Assembly: GCA_012517355.1 (NCBI GenBank) | Contig: JAAYVD010000025.1 | Coordinates: forward strand, 1-64,000 | Length of the DNA: 64,000 nucleotides | Direction of reading: 5' to 3' | Source: Candidatus Rifleibacteriota bacterium | GTDB lineage: Bacteria; Muiribacteriota; Ozemobacteria; Ozemobacterales; Ozemobacteraceae | In this document: piece by piece, positions 45,225 to 54,049 of the stretch | Layout: the number at the start of each line of letters is the position of its first letter | Numbering within the stretch: the stretch's first letter is position 1 | Program-made: the position numbers and the translations under genes | The notes under the pieces: model-generated | Told to the model about the DNA's origin: nothing | The model's database searches: none | The model's input: only the letters and a program-made list of their open reading frames with translations

Positions 45225-45923
45225 ATGCTCACCCCGGTGCGAACCACCCCGCCCCCCGCCTACCCGGGAGCCGCCCCGCAACGCCGGTTCTTCCACACCC
45301 TGGCGCTGTTCCTGCATGGGAAGGTCACCCTGCCCGTCTGCGTCTTCCTGGTGCTGTCCGCCGCCCAGGTCTTCGCCGAGTCGCCCCGGCCGGCCGGCCC
45401 CGCCGGGGGCGATGGCGGGAACCTGGTCGTCGCCCAGGTGCAGGAACCCGCCTGCCGCGGCAAGATCGCCCTCGACCCGCCACCCTGCAAGGGCGACGTG
45501 GCCATGCCCGAACCCCCACCCTGCTCGGGGGAGATCGCCCTGCCCGATCCCCCACCCTGCGCGGGGGTTCCGCGGCCCGACCCGTTCCCGCCCCAGCCCG
45601 AACCGGCTCCCGAGATCTCCCTGCGCGCCCTGATCGCCCGGCCACGCGACTTCGTCGACCGCCGGGTGCTGGTGCGGGGCATCCTGGGCCGGGCCGGCGA
45701 CGGCAGCCTGTTCGAGAATGGATATTACCTCTACATCGACCGCCCGCGCACCGCCGCCGGGGAGTTCTTCGGCTGCCCGCTGGTGGGCGGCTTCCCCGCC
45801 CCCGCCGAAGGCACCCCGGTCACCGTGACCGGCCGCGTCGTCCGGCGCCACGAAGGGCCGGGCGGGCGACGCCGGCCGGGCACCTACTACGTGCTGCAGA
45901 TCGAGAGCGTCTCCCGCCAGTGA
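45225..45923 (+). CDS. exported Cys-repeat protein with C-terminal OB-like domain
   Basis: 232 residues. A long N-terminus with one hydrophobic segment (VTLPVCVFLVLSAAQVFA) serves as signal peptide. Residues about 74-120 hold four cysteines spaced 11-12 apart in a repeat of the form PPC-x-G-(D/E)-(V/I)-A-(M/L)-P-(E/D)-P. The C-terminal 100 residues (ISLRALIARPRDFVDRRVLVRG... to YYVLQIESVS) look like an OB-type beta barrel. A radical SAM/SPASM gene follows after 7 bp, which makes the Cys repeats a candidate modification substrate, perhaps Cys-to-Asp/Glu thioethers. That link is inferred from adjacency only. The repeat is also visible in DNA as a 36-bp tandem. Confidence 0.7.
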   Translation: MLTPVRTTPPPAYPGAAPQRRFFHTLALFLHGKVTLPVCVFLVLSAAQVFAESPRPAGPAGGDGGNLVVAQVQEPACRGKIALDPPPCKGDVAMPEPPPCSGEIALPDPPPCAGVPRPDPFPPQPEPAPEISLRALIARPRDFVDRRVLVRGILGRAGDGSLFENGYYLYIDRPRTAAGEFFGCPLVGGFPAPAEGTPVTVTGRVVRRHEGPGGRRRPGTYYVLQIESVSRQ

Positions 45924-45930
45924 GGCCGCC

Positions 45931-47025
45931 ATCAAGCTCGCCATCCACCTGACCCACGACTGCAACCTGCGTTGCACCTACTGCTACGTGGGCCGCAAGT
46001 ACGGCCGGGCCATGGACCGCGCCACCGCCGAGGCCGCCGTGCGGTTCGGGTTCGCCCACAGCACCCGCACCGTCGACCTGTCGTTCTTCGGCGGGGAACC
46101 GCTGCTGGAAAAGGACCTGCTGCTCCACACCGCCGACTACGCCCTGGCCTGGCAGCGCGACCAGGCACCCGGCAAGCCGCTCCGGCTGTTCGTCACCACC
46201 AACGGCCTCGGTCTCGACGAGGCGTTCCTGCAGGAGGCCCGCCGCCGCGGCCTGATCGTCTCGCTCAGCCTCGACGGCCACGGCCGCGGGCACGACCTGA
46301 CCCGCACCCTGCCCGAGGGGGGAGGGTCGTTCGCCGCCCTCGAGCCGAAGTTTCCGGCCATCCTGGCCGTCTTTCCCTGGATCGAAGTGCTGGTCACCGT
46401 CACCCCCCGCAACCTGCCGTTCCTCGGCGAGGGGGTGGAAAAGCTCTACGCCTGCGGGTTCCGCAACTTCATCGTCGGCCCCAACTACGAGGAAGCCTGG
46501 GAAGAACCCGCCCTGCAGCGGCTGGAAGAGGAATACCGGCGGCTGGCCTCCTTTTACGAGGCCCGTTTCCGCGACGGACACTACATCTACCTCAGCCTGT
46601 TCGACACCAAGATCGCCGCCCACACCCGCACCCGGGGCGAGATCTGCTCCTGCTGCGACAAGAACGACGGCGAGATCGCGGTGGCCCCCTCGGGCAACAT
46701 CTACCCCTGCCTGCGGTTCGTCAAGGAGGACGCCGACCACGCCCTGGTGCTGGGCACCCTGGCCACCGGCCTCGACCGGAAGAAGCGGGCGAAGCTGATG
46801 CTCGAGGCCGGCCGGGAATGGCCCGAGTGCCTGGAATGCGCCTTCCGCGGCCGGTGTTTCCATTACTGCACCGCGGTCAACTTCAAGGTGACCGGGCGGT
46901 TCAACCAGCCCCCGGCCGTGCTGTGCCGCCAGGAGCAGGCGGCCATCCGGTGCGCCGACGAGGTGGCCGCCCGGCTGCACGCGGCCGGCAACCCGCTGTT
47001 CCACGAACGCTTCTACCGGAAGTGA
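45931..47025 (+). CDS. radical SAM/SPASM protein, non-standard start
   Basis: About 364 residues. Radical SAM cluster CNLRCTYCY lies at about residues 11-19; FFGGEPLL and SLDGHGRGHDL are the expected core motifs. The SPASM auxiliary-cluster region has CSCCDKNDGEIAVAPSGNIYPC and later ECLECAFRGRCFHYC. Such enzymes modify peptides or proteins. No ATG, GTG or TTG exists in frame between the upstream stop (45826-45828) and a GTG at 45988, which lies after the Cys motif. Homologs begin about where ATC 45931 is (ATC-Lys-Leu-Ala-Ile-His), with GAGG just before, so initiation at ATC is the simplest reading. A mutated ATG or base error is the alternative. It follows the Cys-repeat protein gene after 7 bp. 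Confidence 0.8.
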   Translation: MKLAIHLTHDCNLRCTYCYVGRKYGRAMDRATAEAAVRFGFAHSTRTVDLSFFGGEPLLEKDLLLHTADYALAWQRDQAPGKPLRLFVTTNGLGLDEAFLQEARRRGLIVSLSLDGHGRGHDLTRTLPEGGGSFAALEPKFPAILAVFPWIEVLVTVTPRNLPFLGEGVEKLYACGFRNFIVGPNYEEAWEEPALQRLEEEYRRLASFYEARFRDGHYIYLSLFDTKIAAHTRTRGEICSCCDKNDGEIAVAPSGNIYPCLRFVKEDADHALVLGTLATGLDRKKRAKLMLEAGREWPECLECAFRGRCFHYCTAVNFKVTGRFNQPPAVLCRQEQAAIRCADEVAARLHAAGNPLFHERFYRK

Positions 47026-47070
47026 CCCGGGCCCCGCGCCGAAGGCCAGGTCACCCCAGGCCGCCAGCCG

Positions 47071-47155
47071 GCCCGACCGACAGGATGTCGGCCACACCCC
47101 GTTGCCGCCACGAAGGGCGGCGCGAAACGCCCGTTTCGCGCACGGCAAAGGGGCT
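47071..47155 (-). repeat. palindromic repeat R1, copy D
   Basis: Intact R1 on the minus strand: CCCCTTTGCCGTGCGCG, then GCGAAACGGGCGTTTCGC, a slightly changed CCGCCCTTCGTGGCGG and CCGACATCCTGTCGG. It lies downstream of the radical SAM gene, just before the terminator-like hairpin. Confidence 0.92.
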
Positions 47156-47171
47156 GACCGGCCCGGAATGA

Positions 47172-47215
47172 CGAAGGGCCCCGCCCGGCCTGGTCAGGCC
47201 GGAGGGACCCTTCGC
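47172..47215. terminator. bidirectional hairpin between convergent genes
   Basis: Long imperfect stem: CGAAGGG at the left pairs with CCCTTCG at the right, and an inner CCGGCCTG/CAGGCCGG arm. It lies between the radical SAM gene (+) and the exported protein gene (-). No strong U-tract. Confidence 0.6.
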
Positions 47216-47229
47216 GAGGAGGGACGGGA

Positions 47230-47787
47230 TCAGTGGACGAGGACGGGGTTGCCGACGGCCGGGGTCGGGCGGATCTGGTGGCCGATGCCGGAGACCTGGC
47301 CCCAGTTGAAGTGGCTGAAGACGCCCCACAGCAGGGCGCCCAGGCCGGCAAAGACCGGGGCGGCGACCAGGGCGCCGGTGCCGGAGGAGGAGCGGCGGAC
47401 ATGGGCGTTGGGATTGGCCAGGGCCCGGTCGACGGTGCCAAGCAGGCGGTTGATGATCTCGAGGGCGTCGCCCTCGTCGTTCCACAGGATCTGGACCTTG
47501 GCCTTCTCGACGCCGCGCCGCAGCTCGGCGGCGAGATCACGGTAGCAGGTGGCGAAGGAATGGTCGTTCACCAGCCTCTTGGCCTGATCGAGGTAGGGGT
47601 TGGCGCCCTGCAGGGCCGCCCAGCTCCCGTCGTGGGCCACGATGCACCGGGCCCGCTCGAGATTGAACCGGACACCGTTCAGGACGGCGTAGACGTCACA
47701 CCCGCTGGCAAAAGCCATCGGCACGACCTGCAACACCAACGAAGCCACCAGGGCCAGACACCACATCTTGCGAACCATCGCTTTCAT
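47230..47787 (-). CDS. exported hypothetical protein
   Basis: 185 residues from ATG 47787, which has GGAGG 7 bp upstream. Signal peptide (MWCLALVASLVLQVVPMAFA) cleaved near AFASG. The mature part begins CDVYAVLNGVRFNLERARC, with two Cys about 20 apart, continues with helices, and near the C-terminus has a hydrophobic, Gly-rich segment (ALVAAPVFAGLGALLWGVF) that may be a second membrane anchor. No family recognised. It lies between the radical SAM module and the MscS-cNMP channel; no evidence ties it to either. Confidence 0.65.
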   Translation of the reverse strand: MKAMVRKMWCLALVASLVLQVVPMAFASGCDVYAVLNGVRFNLERARCIVAHDGSWAALQGANPYLDQAKRLVNDHSFATCYRDLAAELRRGVEKAKVQILWNDEGDALEIINRLLGTVDRALANPNAHVRRSSSGTGALVAAPVFAGLGALLWGVFSHFNWGQVSGIGHQIRPTPAVGNPVLVH

Positions 47788-48016
47788 GGGAACCTCCACA
47801 TTCATTGTTCTTCCTGATTTGACGAAAGCGGATGGATAGCAAAAGTGGTGCCAACGCACGGACACGCTCACAGAGACACATTCTGCGGGATCCCGGGCGG
47901 GATGGGCAGAAATCCGGCACGACCTGCCCGATCTCCACCATCCCGCGGAGGGCGGACAGGGAAGGCAGCTCCGGGCACTGGCCCGCGGGAAAGTTGGGCC
48001 GGACCGGTGATCCCGG

Positions 48017-49543
48017 TCAGCCGGCGGGCTCGTCCAGGCCGAAGAAACCGCGGATCTTGCTCATGATCGAGGATTTGCTCGCCACCAGGCGGGTGGCCCG
48101 GGTGGTGGCGTCGAGCTTTTCGAGAACGCTGTCGGTCTCGCTGCGCCGGCGGGCCAGGATGCCCGAGATCTCCTCGGTCAGGGCCGGGCGCATCTCGAGC
48201 ACCTGCCGAAAGATCTCCCGGTCGAGGCGGTAGGCCAGCACCGGGGTGGTGGCCACGACCGTGGCATGGCGCGGTTCCCCGGTCAACAGGCTCCATTCGC
48301 CAAAGAAGTTGCCCGGCCCCAGTTCGGCCACCTTGACCGGCTCGCCGTCCTTCGAGGCGACCGACACGTCGGCCCGCCCATCGGCCAGGATGTAGAGCCA
48401 GTGCGCCTCGGCGCCCTGCCGGGTCATGACCTCTCCGGCCATGAAGGGCGATTCGACGAGGTTGCCGGCGAGATGGGCGAGTTCCTCCTCCTGGAGGTTC
48501 TGGAACAGGTCGATCCGCTTCAGCATCTTGTGCCGCTCCCGCTGCGTCTGGCCCGCCAGGTTGGCCTTCCGCTCCTCGGTCAGCTTGGTCATGAACACGG
48601 CGTGCGCGGGGATCGACAGGGAGATCCCGTTGCGGTGCAGGGCGGCGGCGACCACCGTCCGCACCGCCGAGTCGGTGGGGTCGTCCACCGCCAGGTCGGT
48701 CAGCCAATAGCGGACCGCGTATCGGCACCAGCTTTCCTGGAAGTCCATGAGCAGGACGTTGGGGGCGGGGGTGCGGGCCACCCGGGGGAGATTGGCCCCG
48801 CCGAGGGCGGCGGTGACGACCTCGAGAACCCGGGTGGGGGGAAACCGGAAATCGACGTTGAACCAGACCCAACGGCGCCATTGCACCGGTTCCCCCTGCC
48901 GTTGCCCGAGAAGCATGACCCGGTTCTTGACCAACTGGCTGTTGGGCACCAGGATGGTCTCCCAGTTGCGGGTCTCGATGGCGGTGTAACGCCAGGTCGT
49001 CTCGAGGACCCGGCCGGACAGGTCGTCGACCTTGACCCAGTCGCCCACCCGCACCGAGCCGTCGATCTCGAGGGCGAGCCCGGCCAGGACGTTGCCGAGC
49101 GTGTCCTGCATGGCAAACCCGATGACGCCGGTCAGCACGGCCGAAGTGGCGATGATGCCGGTGAGGTTCACCCCGTTGGCCTGCAGGTGGTACATCCCCC
49201 AGATCACGGTCAGGACGGCCACGCAGACGTCGTGCAGGATGCGTGGGGGGTGCAGTCCCAACGCGGGGATGATGCTGCGCAGCATGGCCTGGCCGACCAG
49301 GGTGATGAAGGCAACCCCTTCCAGGAAGATCGAGACGCCGGCGACCGCGTCGGCCAGACGGTCGTATCCATACAAGGTCGGAAGATCGGCCAAGCACTGG
49401 CCGACGATGCCGGCCGTGAACGCTTTCAGGGAGAAGGCCAGGGGTTCGGGGGGCACCTGCCGCCGGAAGCGCAGGAGAAGGTAGATCACGACGAACACGG
49501 AGATGGACTGGGCGGCGGCGGAATGGAGATGCTGGAAACCCAT
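48017..49543 (-). CDS. MscS-type channel with cyclic-nucleotide-binding domain
   Basis: 508 residues. About four N-terminal membrane helices lead to the MscS pore helix and beta domain (GVIGFAMQDTLGNVLAGLALEIDGSVRVGDWVKV, about 130-165). After about residue 345 a cNMP-binding domain follows, with the phosphate-binding cassette FFGEWSLLTGEPRHATVVA retaining the conserved Glu and Arg, so it should bind cAMP or cGMP. This is the known family of bacterial cyclic-nucleotide-gated MscS relatives. The nearby two-headed cyclase could supply the ligand. The coiled, charged C-terminus ends in DEPAG. Confidence 0.92.
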   Translation of the reverse strand: MGFQHLHSAAAQSISVFVVIYLLLRFRRQVPPEPLAFSLKAFTAGIVGQCLADLPTLYGYDRLADAVAGVSIFLEGVAFITLVGQAMLRSIIPALGLHPPRILHDVCVAVLTVIWGMYHLQANGVNLTGIIATSAVLTGVIGFAMQDTLGNVLAGLALEIDGSVRVGDWVKVDDLSGRVLETTWRYTAIETRNWETILVPNSQLVKNRVMLLGQRQGEPVQWRRWVWFNVDFRFPPTRVLEVVTAALGGANLPRVARTPAPNVLLMDFQESWCRYAVRYWLTDLAVDDPTDSAVRTVVAAALHRNGISLSIPAHAVFMTKLTEERKANLAGQTQRERHKMLKRIDLFQNLQEEELAHLAGNLVESPFMAGEVMTRQGAEAHWLYILADGRADVSVASKDGEPVKVAELGPGNFFGEWSLLTGEPRHATVVATTPVLAYRLDREIFRQVLEMRPALTEEISGILARRRSETDSVLEKLDATTRATRLVASKSSIMSKIRGFFGLDEPAG

Positions 49544-49573
49544 GGCGGTCGTCCCCCTTTGGCGGTCTCTGGT

Positions 49574-51937
49574 CTAGGGCTGCAGGATGGCCTTGCGATG
49601 GACCCGGCGGGCCAGCTGCGAAAGGGTCAGCGGCCGCTCGCGGAACTGGAAGGACTGGAACGCCCCCAACTGATCGATGGCGTGGGGGCCGCACGCATCG
49701 TTGCCGGGGGGAAGGACCCCCCAGACCCTGATGCCTTCCGGGGTGAGCGAGATGATCTGAACGTCGCTGCCCCGGTTCTGGAACGGCGTGAAGGCGGCGG
49801 GGCCGGTCTGGGTCGGCGCCCCGACGTGGTTCACGGGCAAAAACTCCATGCGCGGACAGGGTTGGGCGGGCAAAGCCCTGCCGCCGGAAGCCAACTCCTG
49901 CACCGTGTCGAGGAAGACGCCGGTGACCACCCCGGTGGGCGACCCGCCCTCGAGCCAGTCGAAGGAACTCGTCTGGCGGAGGGCGCGAGTGAGAAGGCTC
50001 GACTGGGTCCAGGTGGGGTCGGAGGAGACCATCCAGGCGAAGGGGCCCAGCACCTTGCCGAACAGGCGGGTGTTGAGGTTGGCCCAGAACCGGTCGAACA
50101 GGCCGGCGCCGGGGTCGTCGAGGAGGCCGTCGGCGTTGCGGTCGGTGCGGCGCCCGTTCCACCGGGCCATGGCCACCAGCGCCTGCTGGGCCGCGACGGG
50201 CAGGGCGGCCGGATCGATCAGGCGGGACAGCTCCTCGCGAAAGAACCAGGCGCGCAGGTCGGTACCGGCGATGGCGCGATCGAGATCACGGAAGAACTCG
50301 GGCGACAGCCGCTCGCGGTTGCGCCCGAGCTGGTCGTCCAGGAAGGCGCTGCGCTGGTCGGCGCCCCAGGCGGTCTGCAGGTCCCCGTCGCGAAAGCCGG
50401 CGACGGGCGGGCAGTTCCAGTTGACGAACCAGCCGTTGGGCGGGTTGAAGCCGGCCAGCCGCACGTCCGGATAGGGGAAGTGCGCGGGCCGCCGCACGGG
50501 CAGGCGGTCATCGCCGAAGCTCTTGCGGCTCTTGCCAAGGCCGGCGTAGGCGTAGGCGATGTTGCCCGCCCGGTCGGCGCCCAGCCAGTTGATCGACAGG
50601 GCCATGCCGTCGGAGGCCCCCACCCACTCGGTCAGGGTCGGCGCGAAATTGGAGGCGAACCAGGCGGCGTAGGAGTCGATGACCCGGCCTTTCCAGCCGC
50701 GGGTTTTGACGTACCGGACCTTCCCTTCCGCCGCGATGACCGGCCCCAGGTCGGTTTCTTCGATGATCCGTTCGACGGGGCGGGGCCGGCCCTTGACCAT
50801 GAACCGTTCGGTCCGCTGCCGCAGGGGAAGGGTCAGGCCGTCCCCCAGGAGCAGTCCCGGGTTGGCCGGGTCGGGCACCAATGCCAGCAGGTCGACGAGG
50901 TTGGCCACGCCGGCGGTGGCGGTGAAGGCGAGATGCCGGTTGGCCCCGAACAGGAGGGCGAAATACCCGACCGGGGTGGTGCCGACCAGGTCGAACTCGG
51001 GGCAGTGCAGGCCGATCTCGAAGAGGGCCGAAGGCTTGAAGTAGCCCATCTGAGGCCCGCCGAACAGTACCGATCCCTTCCCGCCGAAGGGGCGCATGGA
51101 CAACGCCACGGCATAACTGCCGGACTTCTCGGGAATGCCGATGCTCTTGAGCAGGGAGTTCCGCTTGCGGCTCCGGAGGGTCGGCGATTCCAGGGTCCCT
51201 TCGGGGATCGCGTCGGGGAGGAAGTTCGGCAGGTGCCGCAGTTGGACAGGCAGGGGGGAACGGCCCTTGAGGGTGGTGTAGACGCCGGGATCATGGTGGA
51301 AGATCACGTCTTCGAACGCCTGCGAGGCCCGCCTGGCCCCAAGGCCCCTGACCAGGTGGTTCAGCAGGTGGAGGTTGTCGAGCTCCTGGGTGAAATCGTT
51401 GTAGCGGGCCGCCATGGTCCCGGCGAAGATGTCGAGCACGTCCGTTTCCGAGAAGGGGGAAGGGGCGATGCCGAGGGTGTCGAAGCCCGGGTCGGGCGGC
51501 AGACGCCTTGCCTGCACGGCGGCCACGGCGGCGTTGAGCCCGGCGGTGAAGGCCGCCAGGGCGGTGCGGAACCGGTCGGCGGCCCGCTCCGGCCCCTTGA
51601 CCAGTTCGGCGGGATCGACCCGGTCGCGGCGGGCCAGGACGTCCGCCTCGAGGAAGGCCTCCCCGTAGATCTCCGCCAGGGTGCCCCGGACCGACCGGCG
51701 CAACAACTCCATCTGGAGGAGGCGGGCCCGGCCCACGCTGTATCCGAACCCCCAGTAGACCCCGGCGGTGGAGCTGGCGACCACGTGCGGCACCCCGGCC
51801 CCGTCGAACAGGATCTGGACGGTGCGGGTGGCGAACGGTCCGATGCCGATGGTCGAAGCTGGGGCCGACGGAACCAGGAGGGACAGGGCGAGAGCCAGAA
51901 GGACCAAAAGCTGTGACGAGAGCCGTGGGTGCGACAT
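49574..51937 (-). CDS. peptidase S45 (penicillin acylase-type) Ntn-hydrolase, exported
   Basis: 787 residues from ATG 51937, with AGGGAGG upstream; the longer open frame is not used. Signal peptide (LLVLLALALSLLVPSAPAS) is followed by the alpha-chain region. The likely autocatalytic Ser is residue 274 in EKSGSYAVALS, corresponding to the GSNAW motif. The beta-chain continues with GSVLFGGPQMGY and GANRHLAFTAT, as in S45 enzymes. It should cleave itself into two chains and hydrolyse an acyl-amide, such as an acyl-homoserine lactone, lipid amide or peptide, in the periplasm. The usual GSN is GSY here. Substrate unknown. Confidence 0.83.
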   Translation of the reverse strand: MSHPRLSSQLLVLLALALSLLVPSAPASTIGIGPFATRTVQILFDGAGVPHVVASSTAGVYWGFGYSVGRARLLQMELLRRSVRGTLAEIYGEAFLEADVLARRDRVDPAELVKGPERAADRFRTALAAFTAGLNAAVAAVQARRLPPDPGFDTLGIAPSPFSETDVLDIFAGTMAARYNDFTQELDNLHLLNHLVRGLGARRASQAFEDVIFHHDPGVYTTLKGRSPLPVQLRHLPNFLPDAIPEGTLESPTLRSRKRNSLLKSIGIPEKSGSYAVALSMRPFGGKGSVLFGGPQMGYFKPSALFEIGLHCPEFDLVGTTPVGYFALLFGANRHLAFTATAGVANLVDLLALVPDPANPGLLLGDGLTLPLRQRTERFMVKGRPRPVERIIEETDLGPVIAAEGKVRYVKTRGWKGRVIDSYAAWFASNFAPTLTEWVGASDGMALSINWLGADRAGNIAYAYAGLGKSRKSFGDDRLPVRRPAHFPYPDVRLAGFNPPNGWFVNWNCPPVAGFRDGDLQTAWGADQRSAFLDDQLGRNRERLSPEFFRDLDRAIAGTDLRAWFFREELSRLIDPAALPVAAQQALVAMARWNGRRTDRNADGLLDDPGAGLFDRFWANLNTRLFGKVLGPFAWMVSSDPTWTQSSLLTRALRQTSSFDWLEGGSPTGVVTGVFLDTVQELASGGRALPAQPCPRMEFLPVNHVGAPTQTGPAAFTPFQNRGSDVQIISLTPEGIRVWGVLPPGNDACGPHAIDQLGAFQSFQFRERPLTLSQLARRVHRKAILQP

Positions 51938-52060
51938 GCGGGTACCTCCCTGCAGGGTGGCAGACGGTGGAATTTGTACAAGGACCGTTCCACGATACTC
52001 CGCCGTTCCCCCTCTTTCAACAACCCCGGGGGTCGGAGGGAGGGAGCGATTTTCCACCAT

Positions 52061-52089
52061 TTGCCAAGGTCAGGGGTTCGTGGTATCCT
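52061..52089 (+). promoter_or_regulatory. promoter of the PIN-TRAM/CBS/gltX unit
   Basis: TTGCCA (52061-52066), 17 bp, then TGG-TATCCT (52084-52089), an extended -10. The start codon at 52127 follows GGAGAGG. One of the clearest promoters in the window. Confidence 0.8.
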
Positions 52090-52126
52090 GCCGTGCCCCG
52101 GAGCGGTTGAGACCGGAGAGGTAGAA

Positions 52127-53227
52127 ATGGTATTCCAGTTCCTGCGGTTCCTGCTGGTCATCACGGGAACCATCGTCGGGGTGACCCTGGCCTACGGGAT
52201 CACCTCCCAATACGAGAACTTCCTCGATACCGAGAACGCCGAGCTGAAGCTCGCTGCGTTGCTCGGTTGCATCGGCTACCTGCTCTGCTCGATGGCCGGG
52301 CGCGAACTCCAGGACTGGCTCGAGAGCAAGATCGAGAACACCAACAGCTACGACCTGGCCTGGGGCGCGGTGGGGCTCCTGATGGGCCTGGTGGCGGCCA
52401 ACCTGCTGTTCATTCCCCTGTACTTCCTCATGTACCGGGGATTCGGAGACGTCCACCTGTCCAACAAGTTCTTCCAGTCCCTGGTTCCCCTGTTCCACCT
52501 CGTCATCCCGTTCTTCTTCAACCTGCTGTTCGCCTTCCTGGGCATCCGGATCGTGGGCCGCTACCGGTCGTCCCAGGAACGGATGGTCGACGGCAACCTG
52601 GGGGTTCCCCCCAAGGTGATCGACACCAGCGCGATCATCGACGGCCGGTTCGCCGACCTGCTGCGCATCGGGTTCATCGAGGGACAGGTGATGATCCCGC
52701 GGTTCGTGGTCAACGAACTGCAGTTCCTGGCCGACTCGGCCGACGGCACCAAGCGGGGTAAAGGGCGGCAGGGCCTCGACCTGCTGAACAAGCTGACCAG
52801 GGAGTTCCCCGACCACGTGATCCTGTCCAACCAGGACTTCCCCGAGGTCCAGGAGGTCGATGCCAAGCTGGTCCAGCATGCCAAGGCCAACGGGGCCACC
52901 CTGATCACCCAGGACTTCAACCTGAAACGGGTGGCCGAACTCGAGAAGATCAAGGTCCTGAACCTGAACGACCTGATGAACGCCCTCAAGCCGATCTTCA
53001 TGAGCGGCGAGGAGATCGAGGTGCAGGTGATCAAGCCAGGGAAGGAACAGGGCCAGGGGGTGGGTTTTTTGACTGACGGCACGATGATCGTCATCGAGGA
53101 CGGCGGAAACAGCATCGGCAAGAAAGTGACCACCACCGTCACCAACATTCTGCAGACCACGGCGGGCCGCATGATCTTCGCACGGATCCATCCGTTGCCC
53201 CCCGGCCAGCCGACCAAACGAAAATAA
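52127..53227 (+). CDS. membrane PIN-TRAM domain protein (YacL type)
   Basis: 366 residues. Four N-terminal membrane helices (about 5-145) are followed by a PIN nuclease domain (VIDTSAIIDGRFADL with acidic metal ligands; later TLITQDFNLKRVAEL). A C-terminal TRAM domain follows (GEEIEVQVIKPGKEQGQGVGFL). YacL proteins are widespread, often next to disA, ispD or gltX; the biological role is not settled but RNA cleavage or binding at the membrane is expected. Here gltX lies two genes downstream. The start was chosen for its ribosome site and helix 1. Confidence 0.92.
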   Translation: MVFQFLRFLLVITGTIVGVTLAYGITSQYENFLDTENAELKLAALLGCIGYLLCSMAGRELQDWLESKIENTNSYDLAWGAVGLLMGLVAANLLFIPLYFLMYRGFGDVHLSNKFFQSLVPLFHLVIPFFFNLLFAFLGIRIVGRYRSSQERMVDGNLGVPPKVIDTSAIIDGRFADLLRIGFIEGQVMIPRFVVNELQFLADSADGTKRGKGRQGLDLLNKLTREFPDHVILSNQDFPEVQEVDAKLVQHAKANGATLITQDFNLKRVAELEKIKVLNLNDLMNALKPIFMSGEEIEVQVIKPGKEQGQGVGFLTDGTMIVIEDGGNSIGKKVTTTVTNILQTTAGRMIFARIHPLPPGQPTKRK

Positions 53228-53261
53228 CCGGACGAAGGTTCCGGAGGGAGGATTCATCCAC

Positions 53262-54047
53262 ATGGGCATCCGCGTCAAAGACATCATGGATTCGAAGCCG
53301 GTCACGGTCGACGATTCGCAGACCGTGTTCAGCCTGCGGGAATTGATGATCCTGCGCCAGCCGGAGGCGATCCTGGTCCAGGACCAGAGCAAGAAGCTGG
53401 TCGGCATCCTGACCACCTCGCACCTGGCCACCGTCTCCAACGTCGAGGCCGACGAACCGATCGGCAAGGTGATGATCCGGCACTTCAAGCGGATCAACGA
53501 GAACATGACGATCCGCGAGGCCGCCTCGCTGCTGTCGGCCAGCGACCTCGAAGCCCTGCCGGTGATCGACAACGCCGACAACCTCGTCGGGGTGGTGACC
53601 TACAAGGACATCGTGAAGGATCTCGTCGAGGACCGCTCCGACCAGCGGCTGACCCCCGAGAGCGCGGTCGTCTACCTGGCCATGACCAAGGACCCCGAGT
53701 CCGAGGAATACTGGCTGCAGAAGGTGCAGACGAACGGGTTCCGGGCCGCCATCACGCAGGTCGGCGCCACCGCCGAGAAGCTGCCGATCAAGCTGCGCGA
53801 AGCCACCATCGTGGCCGCCATCGCCCGTTCGGTCATCCGCGAGGACCCCCGCGAGAAGTTCTCGGTCAGCAACGCGGTGCGCGACATCTATTCCCAGCTG
53901 AGCATCATCAACCCAGGCCTGGGCGGCGGGTTCAAGGTCGCCATCGTGCGCGGCGAGGGCCGCATCGCGGTGGCCGCTTTCGGCCGCTGCGGCCACGCGC
54001 TGGCCAATGGCAACGAACAGATCTTCATGGGAGGGAACATCATCTGA
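53262..54047 (+). CDS. CBS-domain pair protein with unknown C-terminal domain
   Basis: 261 residues. Two CBS domains (about 5-60 and 67-125; KDIMDSKPVTVDDSQTVFSL, then LEALPVIDNADNLVGVVTYKDIV) form a Bateman module likely to bind adenine nucleotides. The C-terminal 130 residues (ESAVVYLAMTKDPESEEYWL to the end, with a Gly-rich PGLGGGFKVAIV strand) are not recognised. GGAGGGAGG precedes the ATG. The stop is 2 bp before gltX, so expression is coupled to glutamyl-tRNA synthetase; a regulatory role there is conjecture. Confidence 0.82.
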   Translation: MGIRVKDIMDSKPVTVDDSQTVFSLRELMILRQPEAILVQDQSKKLVGILTTSHLATVSNVEADEPIGKVMIRHFKRINENMTIREAASLLSASDLEALPVIDNADNLVGVVTYKDIVKDLVEDRSDQRLTPESAVVYLAMTKDPESEEYWLQKVQTNGFRAAITQVGATAEKLPIKLREATIVAAIARSVIREDPREKFSVSNAVRDIYSQLSIINPGLGGGFKVAIVRGEGRIAVAAFGRCGHALANGNEQIFMGGNII

Positions 54048-54049
54048 CC

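Noticed and set aside
48266-51916. 1216-codon plus-strand open frame
   Set aside because: It is antisense to the MscS and S45 acylase genes, rich in Gly/Asp/Val/His as GC-rich shadow frames are, and has no family motif.
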